NCBI RefSeq assembly: GCF_020085105.1
Contig: NC_058056.1
Span: 19,640,429 to 19,704,428 of the forward strand
Source of the DNA: Siniperca chuatsi
Lineage: Eukaryota; Chordata; Actinopteri; Centrarchiformes; Sinipercidae
DNA: 64,000 nt
Direction: 5' to 3'
Made by a program: the position numbers and the translations under genes. The notes beneath the pieces were generated by a model, which worked only from the letters and a program-made list of their open reading frames with translations, was not told where the DNA came from and made no database searches. The first letter of the stretch is position 1; each line of letters starts with the position of its first letter. Below are positions 30,049 through 41,600 of this stretch, piece by piece.

Positions 30049-30819
30049 CTGGGAAAGCGAAAAAAGACATGACATCAGTTGTAACCGTGATGTCAGGAGA
30101 TGCCTCGGGCCCCAGCGGTGTTGTGGTCAGCACTGCAGCTACAGTACATGAGCCTGATTGTTCGTGGGGGTCTGATGGATCTGTCTTCATTCACATGATA
30201 AATCACTCTCACATTAGTTGTAGTTTATTTTGTAGCCTGAATGGAATTAATTCCACAACACAAAAAAGAAAGAAAGAAATTAATTATGTTACATCAAATC
30301 CGTATAAAAGTGGCCATAATCATGCAGGATAAAGTACAGATTGTATGGTTATTAATGTCCATAAACTCTCTATTTATCTTTCAGTATGATGCAAACAGCC
30401 GACTGTATACTGAATTGTCATAAGCAGGAATAAGATGGAAGATAAAGCCACCTTAAAATTGATTTACTTACCTTACTGTCCAGATTACGTTATCAATTCA
30501 GGTTACACATCATTGCAAGTAATGCCAAACTACATTATATACGACCTCTTAGCGAGATAAAAACGTGAAATAATACTTTTCTGAGATAAACAGAGCTAAT
30601 GTTTTAACTGAACTGGCGGCTGGAGGTCAATTTAGCAGCTGTTACATCACTGATTAGCCTCATTTTTACTCAATTAAGCGGATAAATTGATGTGCAGAGC
30701 CGTTAAGTGGCGCACGGATGATTGTAAAGCCCAGATGCCTTACCCTTCAGATGGAAGGAAATCTCAGCAACCTGTTAGAGAGACCGTTTTTTTTTAACTG
30801 CGGTCGGTCCAGTATCTTA

Positions 30820-31160
30820 CGCGGCTCCACACACAATAAAGTCCGGTGATTTCCTCTCCAGCACCGGTCATTCAAGACGTCCGGAGCCCCCCTTTGCTCG
30901 CTCAACAACCGGAACCATCACGTCATTATCCGCCGTCGGTTATCCCCTCTTTCCCCCCGGTTCACTCACAGCCAGGTGCCAGTGAGGGCCTGTGGGAAAT
31001 CTCATGGCATCCTCGTCCTCTGTAAAGCGCTGGAGATGGATGAGACGAGGCGGCAGTCCGGCTGCTGAGCGTCATCGCTCGGCATGGCTGCGTCCTCAGC
31101 GCGGCTCCCTGGGGGCGGTTTGGCACCCGCTGCCGCTGGTCCCGGTGGGGCGGGGTGGGA
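30820..31160 (-). promoter_or_regulatory. GC-rich, CpG-rich putative promoter / first exon of the FAM163A-like gene
   Basis: Stands out from AT-rich surroundings by many CG dinucleotides (for example CGCGGCTCC, CGTCCGGAGC and GGCGGCAGTCCGG). On the minus strand a GTGAGT donor at 30969..30964 (CACCTGGCT/GTGAGT) could end a first untranslated exon. Transcription toward the coding exons would then go 31 kb to 22 kb. A plus-strand open frame here (30992..31276) shows no family similarity and is probably chance in GC-rich DNA. Confidence 0.4.
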
Positions 31161-31529
31161 AGAGCAGCAGGGGGTGCGACAGTGTCAGTTGTACACTGTG
31201 TGAAATCACTTTACCGGGAGGATGGGAGGGTGGTGGTGGTGTTAGTGGACAAGGGGTCGTAACCATCCTGATATGAAAGCGTAAAACTGGTGGAATAACA
31301 CACTCAGTAGTTTGAAGTGCGGTGGTGGAGGTCCACACTAAACTAACATCCAAAGCCTTGATCTCTCTATGAAGTAAAAAGAGTCTTGACTCTGCAATCC
31401 TTACTTGGAACTTGCAGTGAGCCACCTGTCTCATAAAGCTGAAAGAATGATGGCAGAAATCTCATAACCCAGCCTGTCATAACCTGCTCACCACATTTCA
31501 TGCGTTTTTGAGGTATCTTGACAGAAAAG

Positions 31530-31531
<2 letters not shown>

Positions 31532-31577
<46 letters not shown>
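31532..31577. repeat. (TA)n microsatellite
   Basis: About 23 TA units, unbroken. Confidence 0.95.
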
Positions 31578-31580
<3 letters not shown>

Positions 31581-31599
31581 ATTTTTTTAACGTTTTTGT

Positions 31600-31925
31600 A
31601 TACAGGGAGAACCAGGCTCTCTTTTGCATTAATGCCCTAATCTCTCTCACACACCTCTACAGATTCACACATGAAGCTGCCCAGTACAACAAACTACTGA
31701 TTTCCTGGTCACTGAGCAGCTTCACTGGAGCAGTTGGGGGTTAATGGTCTTGCTCAGGGCACATCAGGGGTGGTGATGAGGCAGTGCTGTTCTTTTACTT
31801 TCCTCGCAAATTACTGACCACAAAATACACCAAGTATACATTATGCAAAACAGCTGCAGTACCAAGATGTACTCTACTTTTGAGTAAAAGTACATGTATA
31901 CTTAAGTGGAAGAACTGAAATAGAA
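31600..31925. repeat. Dispersed repeat fragments (SINE-like head, TIR-element tail)
   Basis: The piece CACTGGAGCAGTTGGGGGTT followed by AATGGTCTTGCTCAGGGCAC is a familiar fish dispersed-repeat motif. About 31865..31920 (TTTTGAGTAAAAGTACATGT, TACTTAAGTGGAAGAACTG) belongs to the 5581..6400 element family. Confidence 0.4.
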
Positions 31926-33639
31926 TACTCTCTATAAAGGGTGGTCAATAAGTCGTTTACTGATGCTTTATCTGTTTTCAGCCATGTTTAAAATAAACTT
32001 TTGGCAGACCTGCCAACCCTGGACAAATATTTCACACTACACACTAACCTACCACTACTGTTGCATTTATATAGTTTCTATTGTTTACACCTTCATAATA
32101 ATCAAACTTTAAGCCAATTTCAATTTTGAAAATGTGATTTTCAGCTAATTTGTTAATTATCTGTAAAACCATAACCAGCCTAAACTGAATATTTTGTGGC
32201 TATGGTGAAATAAATATTTTAAAGCTGGTTAATACAACTGTTCTCATTATTATTACTATTACTTAATGGTATGATGACCTCATAACAATACAGGCTGAAT
32301 ATGAACATGGCTGTTAAAACTGTAGAAGCAATCACATCCCTCCTTACATATTGTACTTAATTTGCAATGGGGTTGTTTCCTTTCCTTGAAATTTACATAG
32401 AGCAGGCTAAATTATAGACAGTGCCAAAACACATACACACACACACACACCTAGCAGGCCACAGGCCCATTTGGCTCTCTCCTCTCAATTCTACTACTAA
32501 CTAATTCTACTCTAACTCCTTCAGTATCTCATGGTGACTCTTCCTCTCCTCACTTCAAAGTGTCCTCAGTGAAAAGCTGGCCAGGTTACTTCTCGTGTGT
32601 ATGTGTAACGTTAGCTAGCGCTATTGAATCACAAGCATTTGTGGTTAGAACGCCTGTTTTGTCAGTCAAATGTATATCAAACCTGTGAATGCTATAGCTC
32701 ATTTCATTCAGAAAAAAATAGGACTTCCCAGTCACTATAATCTCACAAGCAAGCAGACATATCTGAGAGCATGACAGGTGAAATAGAAACACATGGGCTT
32801 TGGGACGAGACTGGAGCAAGACGTTTCAGAGTTGTTCATTTGTAACTAATTTATCTTTCATAGGTAACGTTTTAACTGTGCACTCTCTCTACATCACAGT
32901 AACACACTACATAGTGATGTAGATACATTACAGACGTAAAGGCTGGACTACAATTGAGCTGTTTTCAAGCAGTTCAGGAACAGAGTTTTCTGTGGATGAG
33001 GGTAACTCATTTTGGGGTGGACTTTGGGCTTTTTCACTTTACAAACCTATTACATGCACCCCAAAGATATATAACACAATAAAGGAAAGAATATGACCAC
33101 TTTAATAATGACGTTATTTACATGTATTACTGAGGAATTGATGTTATTACCCTTTATTAAGACTTACAACTGCACACTTGACCGCTTAGAAAGCGAGAAA
33201 CTCATGAGCATTTATCAATGATTTATTTCGCTTACTGATGGCTGTATGGCAGCCGAAAACCTTTTAACGGAATGAAAAGCAATGATTTATTAACCATTTA
33301 TAAAGCCATTAGTTCCATTTTATGATACCTATTTAAGGATGCCTTATGACAATTTGGTACTCTGAAGAAAATAGATTCACTATAAATTAGACAGTAAACA
33401 ATGTTAGAATGACCACACTGATTATATGTTTCAATCTCCTTTCCTGCTGTTAAAATTGGAAACTGAAATCTCAGGTAAGAGTACAACACACATACAGGTC
33501 TGTGTCTCTTAAAGAAAAGGGGCCACTGACCTCACAAAAAGGTCTAGACAGTAAAGTCTCAAAGGAGAACAGTTTGGCTGAGTGCAAGCTGCTGTCCATG
33601 GTGCTGAAGTTCACTATGAGAAAAGGGCAAACAGTAGAG

Positions 33640-33772
33640 CAGCGTTTCCCAGACCTCTCCTGGAGCACCCCTTGTCCTGCATGTTTTAGATCTCTTCTTC
33701 TGAATCAGCTGTGTTGGAGCAGGGAGACATCTAAAACACTTAGGACAAGGGTTAGAGGTTTGGGAAACGCTG
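33640..33772. mobile_element. 133-bp hAT-like MITE
   Basis: Starts CAGCGTTTCCCAGACCTCTC and ends GAGGTTTGGGAAACGCTG, so the ends are inverted copies over about 18 bp with one mismatch plus a gap. Flanks are CAGTAGAG (33632..33639) and CACTAGGG (33773..33780), an 8-bp target duplication with two differences, as expected for hAT. Confidence 0.75.
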
Positions 33773-35159
33773 CACTAGGGCAATCATCTCTTTACCTCGG
33801 ATACATGTAACTAAAGGATTATTTCAGAAATCTTTGTTACACTATCTTCATCTTTCTAATTCCCTAAAGCCAACTGGAGCCAACCATCGCACACTGCTTC
33901 TGCAAACAAGATCCATCTTGACCATAATACCCATATAATGAGGAGATTTAGCCTGGCTACATTTGTTTAAGTATAATCGTGATCCAGAAAAGTGGCTCAT
34001 CTCTTTAGCATGTCTCTGCCTCTGTGTGTCTCTGGCTCAGTTAAGCTAGCTTTGTGGCAAGGGGCTGATGAAGGCAGGCCAGTCGGGAGTTCTAAGATTA
34101 CTGCTCAAATTGAATAAAGGAGTCGACACATTACAGCGGCTTAGATGATACACCCCACTGCACTGGTTAATTTAAAACCAGCATAATGTTATACACGGCA
34201 CACAGAAACACACACACACAACAGACATAAACCTGGCCAGCCCCTCTCTTTAACACCGTCTTTTCCTCCATTTACCTTCCCTCTCATTTTCTCTGCTACA
34301 CATAAACACACATGCACATGCACGCACACACAAAACGACTCACAACCACTCAGCAAGGCCCCTGCCTCATGACTTGAGTTCATTATTGCCTTGGCAGGGT
34401 TCCTCAGATGAAATTAGAATGACAACAGGAATGACACAGAGTGTAGCAGTGGAAAGTTTACACAGGGTGAAGTCGAGAGCGTGTGTGTGCACGCTGAACA
34501 AATCTAATCTTCTCTGATTCATGGGCAAGCTTGTCTGCCTGCATTTGTGATACACTTCCTCTCTGCATATGTACTCAGTCTAAGAGATGGAGACAGAGAG
34601 CGAATGAGAAAGAATGGCTTCTGACAGTAGAACACAGCATGAGCACAACTCTCTGGGACAAAGTCAAAAAGCCTTTCTTAGCAGGACCACCAGTTAGTGT
34701 TGACAGAGCAGCCTGAGTTAATTTACTGGCAATACTACTTGTGACACAGTTACATACTCCAAAAGGCTGAATTATGACTTTCTGATCCAAAGAAGTGGTG
34801 AGACACTGCTGCTCTCTGCTGCACAGGCAGATAATGGTGAAAGGCAAATTCTCATTTTCCTCAAAAGTACAGATAACAGCAGAGGATGTATGGATGAGCT
34901 GCCTCCTCTGTGCTATTTTTTAAACTGTGCAATGTTTTTCCTATTTTTTTGGATTATTTTTAAAACTTTCATTCTCTTTTTATATAAAACACAGAGATAA
35001 AGGGATGATACATTTTTTCAGTAAGCTCAATGGATGAATCCTACTCGCTTTAATGATCCCCTGACTCAGGATGAATTGTAATAACATTTCATAATTTCTC
35101 CAATGCTTTGTTTTATGACCAAATACTTAGCAAAATTAATGATCAATCATCTGCAACTG

Positions 35160-35310
35160 CACTTTGTGTTTAGTGCTAATTGGCAAATGCTAAACTAAGC
35201 TAATGGACATGGTAAACTAATGCTAAACATCAGCATGTTAGCATTGTCATTGTGAGCATGTTAGCTGACTTGCTGTGCCTAAGTACAGCCTCACAGAGCT
35301 GCTATTTGCT
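35160..35310. repeat. Dispersed repeat with 'AACATCAGCATGTTAGCATT' core
   Basis: Contains GTTTAGTGCTAATTGGCAAA, AACATCAGCATGTTAGCATT, GTCATTGTGAGCATGTTAGC and CTAAGTACAGCCTCACAGAG. I recall this order as a very abundant repeat in percomorph fish; its class is unknown to me. Confidence 0.55.
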
Positions 35311-35639
35311 AACCTAGAAAGGGCAATAAAATCTTATCTGCAAATAACAAATTATTTGTGAGGACAGTTTTCTAAAGGAAACCTCTTTACTAAAAAGCTG
35401 CATCTGAAGTATTTCTGAAAAGAGAAGGTAGTCAAAATGTCTCTCTGCAAGCTCAAGGTGAACTATGAAATCTTTTATTGCCATTGACAGGCAAAAATTG
35501 TCTGCTGCAATCCAGCGATATACAGCGACAAGGAGAATATAGCTACAGTAAATCTTGTTATACAAGTAAAAACACAAACTGATTTTTTTCTCAATAAACC
35601 CTTTCTTATATACAGCACATCTACAGAAGAAAGACTAAA

Positions 35640-35892
35640 CTAATGGAAACATCACATAAAAAAGGCTTTAACGCTGAAGTAGCTAAATTGAAGATATTAT
35701 GCTGAATGCCAGGTGGCATTATACTAGGTTTAAAAGAGCTCTAACAGTCACCACTCTTCTAAATTGCCAAATAGTCTTCAAGAGGGTTTTTATAAACACC
35801 AAAACAGTCAAGTGGCTTCTATGGCCTCTGAGCTCACAAGATTTAAACATCACTAAACCTTTATGGGAAATCCTGGAGTGCAGAGTGTGAAA
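35640..35892 (+). mobile_element. Tc1-like transposase relic
   Basis: An open frame from 35699 carries KWLLWPLSSQDLN then KPLWEILECRV, which parallels the Tc1 motif 'WP..SPDLNPIE.LWG.L'. Only the C-terminal DDE region remains and the Asp-Pro-Ile-Glu box is altered. Inactive. Confidence 0.65.
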
Positions 35893-36589
35893 AATAGATT
35901 TTCAACATCAAAGATCTGTAGGCTTTTCCTCTTTAAGGATGTTCTTGGATTGTAGTACACACATAGATAAGGTCAGGTGTAGAGGAGGACTGAAGCTAAA
36001 ACATGTCTCTATTCCTTGGTAGTAGTTCATATTAACAGAATTCATTTGGTCCATCAAAGCTGCAGTATCTTTGGTTTGGTGTAATGTAGGAAAAGTGTCC
36101 TATCCTTCATATCCTGTATTCTCAGAGGAGATTAAGGCAGCTGATCAACCAGGGAGGCACAGCTCAGATCACAATAAACTGAAAGCTAATTAAATCTGTC
36201 ATCACCAAGAATGCTCTGCGGGACTGTACAGTACTGCATGTTTCTACCACATACCCAGAACTCGTCAAATGAATTCCACATTGTATTATTAAGGAGTGTA
36301 ACACCACCATCTATCCCACAGGTAGATTTTTTCTTCTTTTTAGCTGGCCTTCCTTTTGTTTCTCTTAATTTTGTGCCGAAACACACATTGTAAGTCCAGT
36401 TCTCTTCTTTTAATATTAATGTGCACTACTACCTCTTCCTTCTACAGTACATATCAGCAGACTTCTTAACTTCAAAAATCTGAAATGAGAGCATATCCTA
36501 ATATATTAAAAATAAACCACTAAAACCAAAAAATCTGAATTATATACAATATTTTCTAGAGTCAGTTTCCAGCTGTGACACAATGACCA

Positions 36590-36640
36590 TATATGGCCAA
36601 AAGTATGTGGACACCCCTAACCACATACTTTTGTGTAGCT
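36590..36640. mobile_element. Terminal fragment of a Tc1-like element ('GGCCAAAAGTATGTGGACAC')
   Basis: GGCCAAAAGTATGTGGACAC followed by an imperfect inverted CACATACTTTTG. This is the end of a very common teleost DNA transposon; a transposase-region relic of what looks like the same family lies at 37290..37480. Confidence 0.5.
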
Positions 36641-36669
36641 TTGGTTTTGGGCCGTTTGGGCCTTTAACT

Positions 36670-36772
36670 TAAGTTTTGAATGCAGGACTTTCACTTGCAG
36701 CAGAGTATTTCTACATTGTGGTATTGCTACTTTTACTTAAGTAACATATCTGAGTACTTCTTCCACCACTCA
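36670..36772. repeat. Fragment of the 'TACTTAAGTAA..CACCACT' element
   Basis: TTGAATGCAGGACTTTCACT ... TACTTTTACTTAAGTAACAT ... GAGTACTTCTTCCACCACT matches 2560..2632 and the ends of 5581..6400. Confidence 0.55.
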
Positions 36773-37129
36773 CCTTGAAAAGGGTCTATTAAAGTGGCCA
36801 TAAAAATGGGTTGCCCCCCTCCCCCCTTTAGCGTCTTTCATGTCACTGTTTTAGTTTTCTGGACTGGTGTTTCCCTGTCGATATGTTTCCCCTTACCTTA
36901 ACCCAATGTATCCGTAACACCATATGTAGTCTTATGTGATGCTTAACCTGAACCCAACCTTACCCTAAACCAAACCAGTTATCTCTGCTACTAACTACTA
37001 CTGTATAAAAGTCTACTGTGTTCTGTCAACAGCTCTATTACAACTACCATAAACTAATCTAAGCACTAATGCCAACCACGGAGAGAAGCACTGCAGGAAA
37101 TATTATTTTATTGGGAGGGAAACGCTTTT

Positions 37130-37143
37130 GGGGGGGGGGGGGG
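37130..37143. repeat. Poly-G run
   Basis: Fourteen consecutive G residues; a likely assembly-sensitive spot. Confidence 0.9.
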
Positions 37144-37289
37144 TTGGCAGCTTGTTTACACTGCCCTCGAGTGGCCAAAAAGTGATATGGCATTTTAGGT
37201 AATAGTGTGCTCCAACTTTGTGGAGAGGCCTTTTATTTCCTGATTTTACATGACAATACCCCTGTACACAACGTGAGGAAATGGTATAA

Positions 37290-37480
37290 TAAAGGAATGG
37301 TCTTCCCAGTTTGGTAACTTGACTGGCCTGCACACAGCCTTGATCTCAACCCCATTAAAACACCTATGATGAACTGGAATGCAGACTGCGAGCCAGGCCT
37401 TAACGCCCAACATCTGCAAATCCCTTGCAGCCAGGTTCCAAAAGCTTGCACTTTTTATTTGGACAAGCTGGTTTACCACC
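37290..37480 (+). mobile_element. Transposase-derived relic (DDE element)
   Basis: CTTGACTGGCCTGCACACAG, TGATCTCAACCCCATTAAAA and GACTGCGAGCCAGGCCTTAA resemble the 'DWPA.S.DLNPIEHLWDELE.RLRARP' coding region of a Tc1-type element. The frame is broken. Confidence 0.55.
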
Positions 37481-38678
37481 CATTGTACAGGTAGCACAGT
37501 TATTATACATGAGGCAACTGCAGGTGAAGACTTTGCTACAGTATGAGGCTTCCCTGTGGGCATATTAGTCAATTCTGTTAACGCGCTCTGCTGTGCTGTG
37601 CTCCGGATTAGTTTTTAATTACATTCAATAGTGTCACCAGCTACAAGGCCAACACAATATCGCCAATCTTTTTCCTCAGGGAGAAGAAGGTAGAGAGTCT
37701 GTGAGTAATGTACAATTTACACAGAAATTAAACCTGTGTAAATTAAAGCGCTGACACCATATTGAGTCACCAGCATGCAAACACTTCACTTTAAAAAGAT
37801 TGCACTGTTTGTCATACAGCGGATTCTAGCAATACTCGTTGTCTGTGGTGTTTCATGTGATTTGAAGGTAAAGGAAATTGCAGGTGTGTCAGAAAAGAAA
37901 AATGTACAACATGTCAAAATAGAATAAATGTAAATTCCTTCCACCTTAAGTATGAGCTGATAATGAAAGATTAGAAAAATTACTGTGAAGCCGACTTAAT
38001 AGTTTCAAGTGTGTTTTCTGTAGTCAATACATTGCTTCATTCATTCACTCATCACTCATTGATTTATTTCTTTGCACAGTTTCATACCATGGCATGATCC
38101 AGGTCAGCTAATAACAGTAGTGCACAGCAGAGCTTGAAATCCAGCACACAACCACTCAAATACACACATCTGGAGTTCAAAGGACTCAGCATTTCCGCAG
38201 TTTTCACAGTTGATTTGTTTAAATGGTATTAAACTCAGTCTGGGCTCCTACACAAACAGTGGAAAAGACAGGGATTCGGAGTTGTTATAGCAGCAAAGCT
38301 CAGAGAACCAAATAAATGAGAATTTGATTAAAAGATTTTCAGTCAGTGTGAAATATGAAATAGATAGAGCACTCCCACACTCCCGGTGTCTGAAGATATA
38401 AAATAATTGAGAGTGAGAAAGCAGAATAGATTATCACTTAGCTAAAAGAAAACTCTATCACCCCTTCTATGTCTTCTGGTTATGCACACAGTGTGGGTAA
38501 AATATGCAGCTGGGCCCCAGAGACAGAATGCAGGTCCAGAGAGGAGCTGGAGCTGTTTCAACTTTCCTTCACCTCCACATATTAAGTGCCTGCATCTCTA
38601 ATGAGGCTGAGTCCCCGAACGTGGCTCAGTGAGAGGCAAAGCGCAGCTTTCTGTCTGTCTCACAGTCTGAGCACGAGT

Positions 38679-41600
38679 TTATTCGAGTATCTTGTGGTAG
38701 GGGAAGAGGGGCAGGCCTTCAATGAAAGCAGGAATGTCCATGATGGCTACGGCGTCCGCCATCTTGGGTGAGGCAGGAAGGAAGGTGAGCTTAGACACCT
38801 CGCCGTAGGTAGAGCCACTTATATCCTCCTCTTTGCCCTCTTCTCCTTCTTGTTTTTTACCACCACCCTCCTCATCATTCTCTTCAGCACCAAATCCCAC
38901 CACCTTTAGGAGACAGGGACACATTCAGTGTTGCTACATGCACGTAAAGTAAGGGGAAAAACAAAATACCCCCTCACACACTCTCACGCATACATAAAAG
39001 ACATTGCTTACGTGCACGCTGAGTTTGCGGCTGTTCGGTCCTCGATGTTCTTTGAACCAGGAGACAAGCTCAGCCCTGGTCATCTGCTTCAGAGCTTCAA
39101 TCTAAACGCACAAAAACACTGATGGTAAGAACAGCTTAGCTGGTGGAGAAAGTGGAGCATCTAGCAGCTGAAGAGCCAGTTATTTCCCTCTGAAGTTGGT
39201 GGAGACCAACCCAAAGCAAAAAGGGGAGTAAATATTGGACTTGGCAATGTTGCTTTATGTCTACAGCATGTGTGTCAATTAACAGTTGTTTGCTACCACA
39301 AACTGCCATTACATATTTAAAACGTGATAATATGTCAATACTGTACCTTTGTCAGCTCATTTTCAAACTATTTTGCAACATAATTTGGTCATATTAGGAA
39401 TGAGATCTGCCATAAGTGTTGTCAGGAAGGTGATATGTACAATATGTATCTGTACAGCAATTGGAACTTGGGTTCAGCTTTGTTTCGTGTGTTTGATATT
39501 CCAAATAATTTGAATATACAGTATACAACAAAGGTTGAGGCACATATGGCCAACCAATAGCGGATTAAGTTGTCAGAGAATCAGTAATAGTCTAACAGCA
39601 AGACAGGATCCCCTCACACATTACTACCATGTAAAACGTTACTGTTAATTTAAATGTGGTAAAGATTAAGGTTAGGATGGGAAATGAGGGAATGACTTAA
39701 GAGGCAATACATGGTCCCCAAAGCATAAAGATGATGCGATATGCGTTCATTTGTCTATTTGGCTGAAGATGTGTGTGTGTGTGTTTGTGTTGTCCTCACC
39801 TCTCTATTGAGCCTGTCAAACACATACTGCTGTGTAACCACCTCGGCCCAGTTCCTGTCCACCTCCTCCCCAAGGTGTGTGTCCTCACACTTCTTCAGCT
39901 TCACTAAAGCAGTCACCTGTACAAAAACACACACATGCAGTACACAGAGTTTCTACACACTGGTTTGACTTCCACAAAGCATTTGTAAATTTAAAGTGCA
40001 ACAGCAGATGTGAATGTGCGGCTGGAACTTACACGGTTAGGAAATGTGTTATTAATCCACCAAAGTAACTCAAAGAGCAACTTTTGACATTTCTAAAACT
40101 TTTTGGTTATGTACCATTTTCTGTAACTTTTCTGCTTTTCCATAACAATGGGAAACTTACAAATACACAAAATAATACACACACACAGACACATACCTGA
40201 GTATTAAAGGCCTCCTCAGTCAGCGAATTGAGCTTCTCCCCAAATGAAGCCAAGAACTCTTCAATCTTTAACTCCACCAGCTCGGTACTGAGAGAGAAAA
40301 GTTCATGAGAGGTAAGAGATATATTCGAGGCTATAGGGTGTATTTGATTCCTTTAGTCATTTATCAGTTGCATTCGCTTCTCTTTCCAGGGCCAGATAGA
40401 TAAATTGTAGCTTGGGTTTGGGTGAACAGTAAGATAAATTATACCTTGGTTTTGGGAAAGCGGTTAAGATAAATCCTATCTTGCTTTTGGGCGGATGAAA
40501 GGTTACAATTGTGTTGCAGACTCACTTGAACTTGGTGGCCTGTGTTTCCACGGTGACAGAGAAACCCAGAACGCCTGAGGTGTTTCTGCAGGTGGGGTAG
40601 ACATGGTACCTGCAGAGGGAGACATGAAAAAAAGACAGCACGGTTGAGAGATGTTGAGCAGCAGATAAACAGAGATGGATCGAAATAGCTTCATGAGAAA
40701 GTGCATTACATTTGCCAAAAGTTAATGTTCCACCTGTCCTGGCTTTCTATACTTTGTACTCAATAATAAAACCACTCTGGGAAGCAGAGAATTGAAATGG
40801 AATCATGTACTATTATTGAACTCTGGATAAATGTGAAAAGCATTGTTCCAATGTAACAGAAACAGAAAGTGCATTTCCTTTCACAACTTCAATTTGCCCA
40901 TAAAATAACTTGAGTGGAAATGGCAAAGAAATTGAAGATAAAAAGGAATAGTTTAAAAAAGGGGGGAAAGTTGGCACACTGAAAAGCAACAATTAAATGG
41001 CATGATTTAGAGTTACTGGTGCTATGTTAATTATGTCCTCTTGTACTGAATATATATGCATTATGGTAGTTAGTCATAATGATAACTATTTATATAACAC
41101 ATTTCATATGTAAGGTGCAAATGTCATACATTTCCTTAAAAAAAAAGCAATTTGAGCAAATATGAACAATTTCAAAGCATTGTGTTGAAAACATAACTAC
41201 ACTCACCCCAGAGTCTCTTTGGTCCGGAGGAAGTCGAAGCAGGGTTCCTCCATGTGCATCTGAAAGACAACAACTCAGTCAAGCATGGAGGATGGCAGAA
41301 TGAATGGAGAAATGGATGTAGACAACTAAACACAATTCTTAAGCACTCACCACCAACAGCTCCATCAATGTGTGTTCCCTCAAGGCTTTGGGGCCAGACT
41401 AGATAAAAAGAAAGGAGAAAGAAAAAATGGGAGTGAAATAGTGTGCATAAAATAAACGATTCTATATTGGACTATGTTAAAGTCAGAATGTCAGAAATAT
41501 GAAAGATGTGATCCGGATGTGGTTGTACCTGGTAGTAAACGGTGACCTCAGAGTTGGCGTCTCCCTTATTGAGCGATTTAACCTTACAGATGTGGTTCTT

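Larger units (their letters stand above)
22430..38678. other. Gene-poor 16-kb region (introns of FAM163A-like 5' UTR, then intergenic)
   Basis: No recognisable coding exon was found on either strand. The open frames here are short, lack similarity I recognise and often start at non-ATG codons. The interval holds the candidate untranslated exons and GC-rich promoter of the FAM163A-like gene, plus many transposon remnants listed separately. The 3' UTR of nrdc must occupy part of the DNA just below 38679. Confidence 0.5.

Noticed and set aside
30992-31276. Plus-strand frame starting at the GC-rich block
   Set aside because: Arg/Gly/Ser-rich translation typical of CpG-rich DNA. No partner exons on the plus strand.
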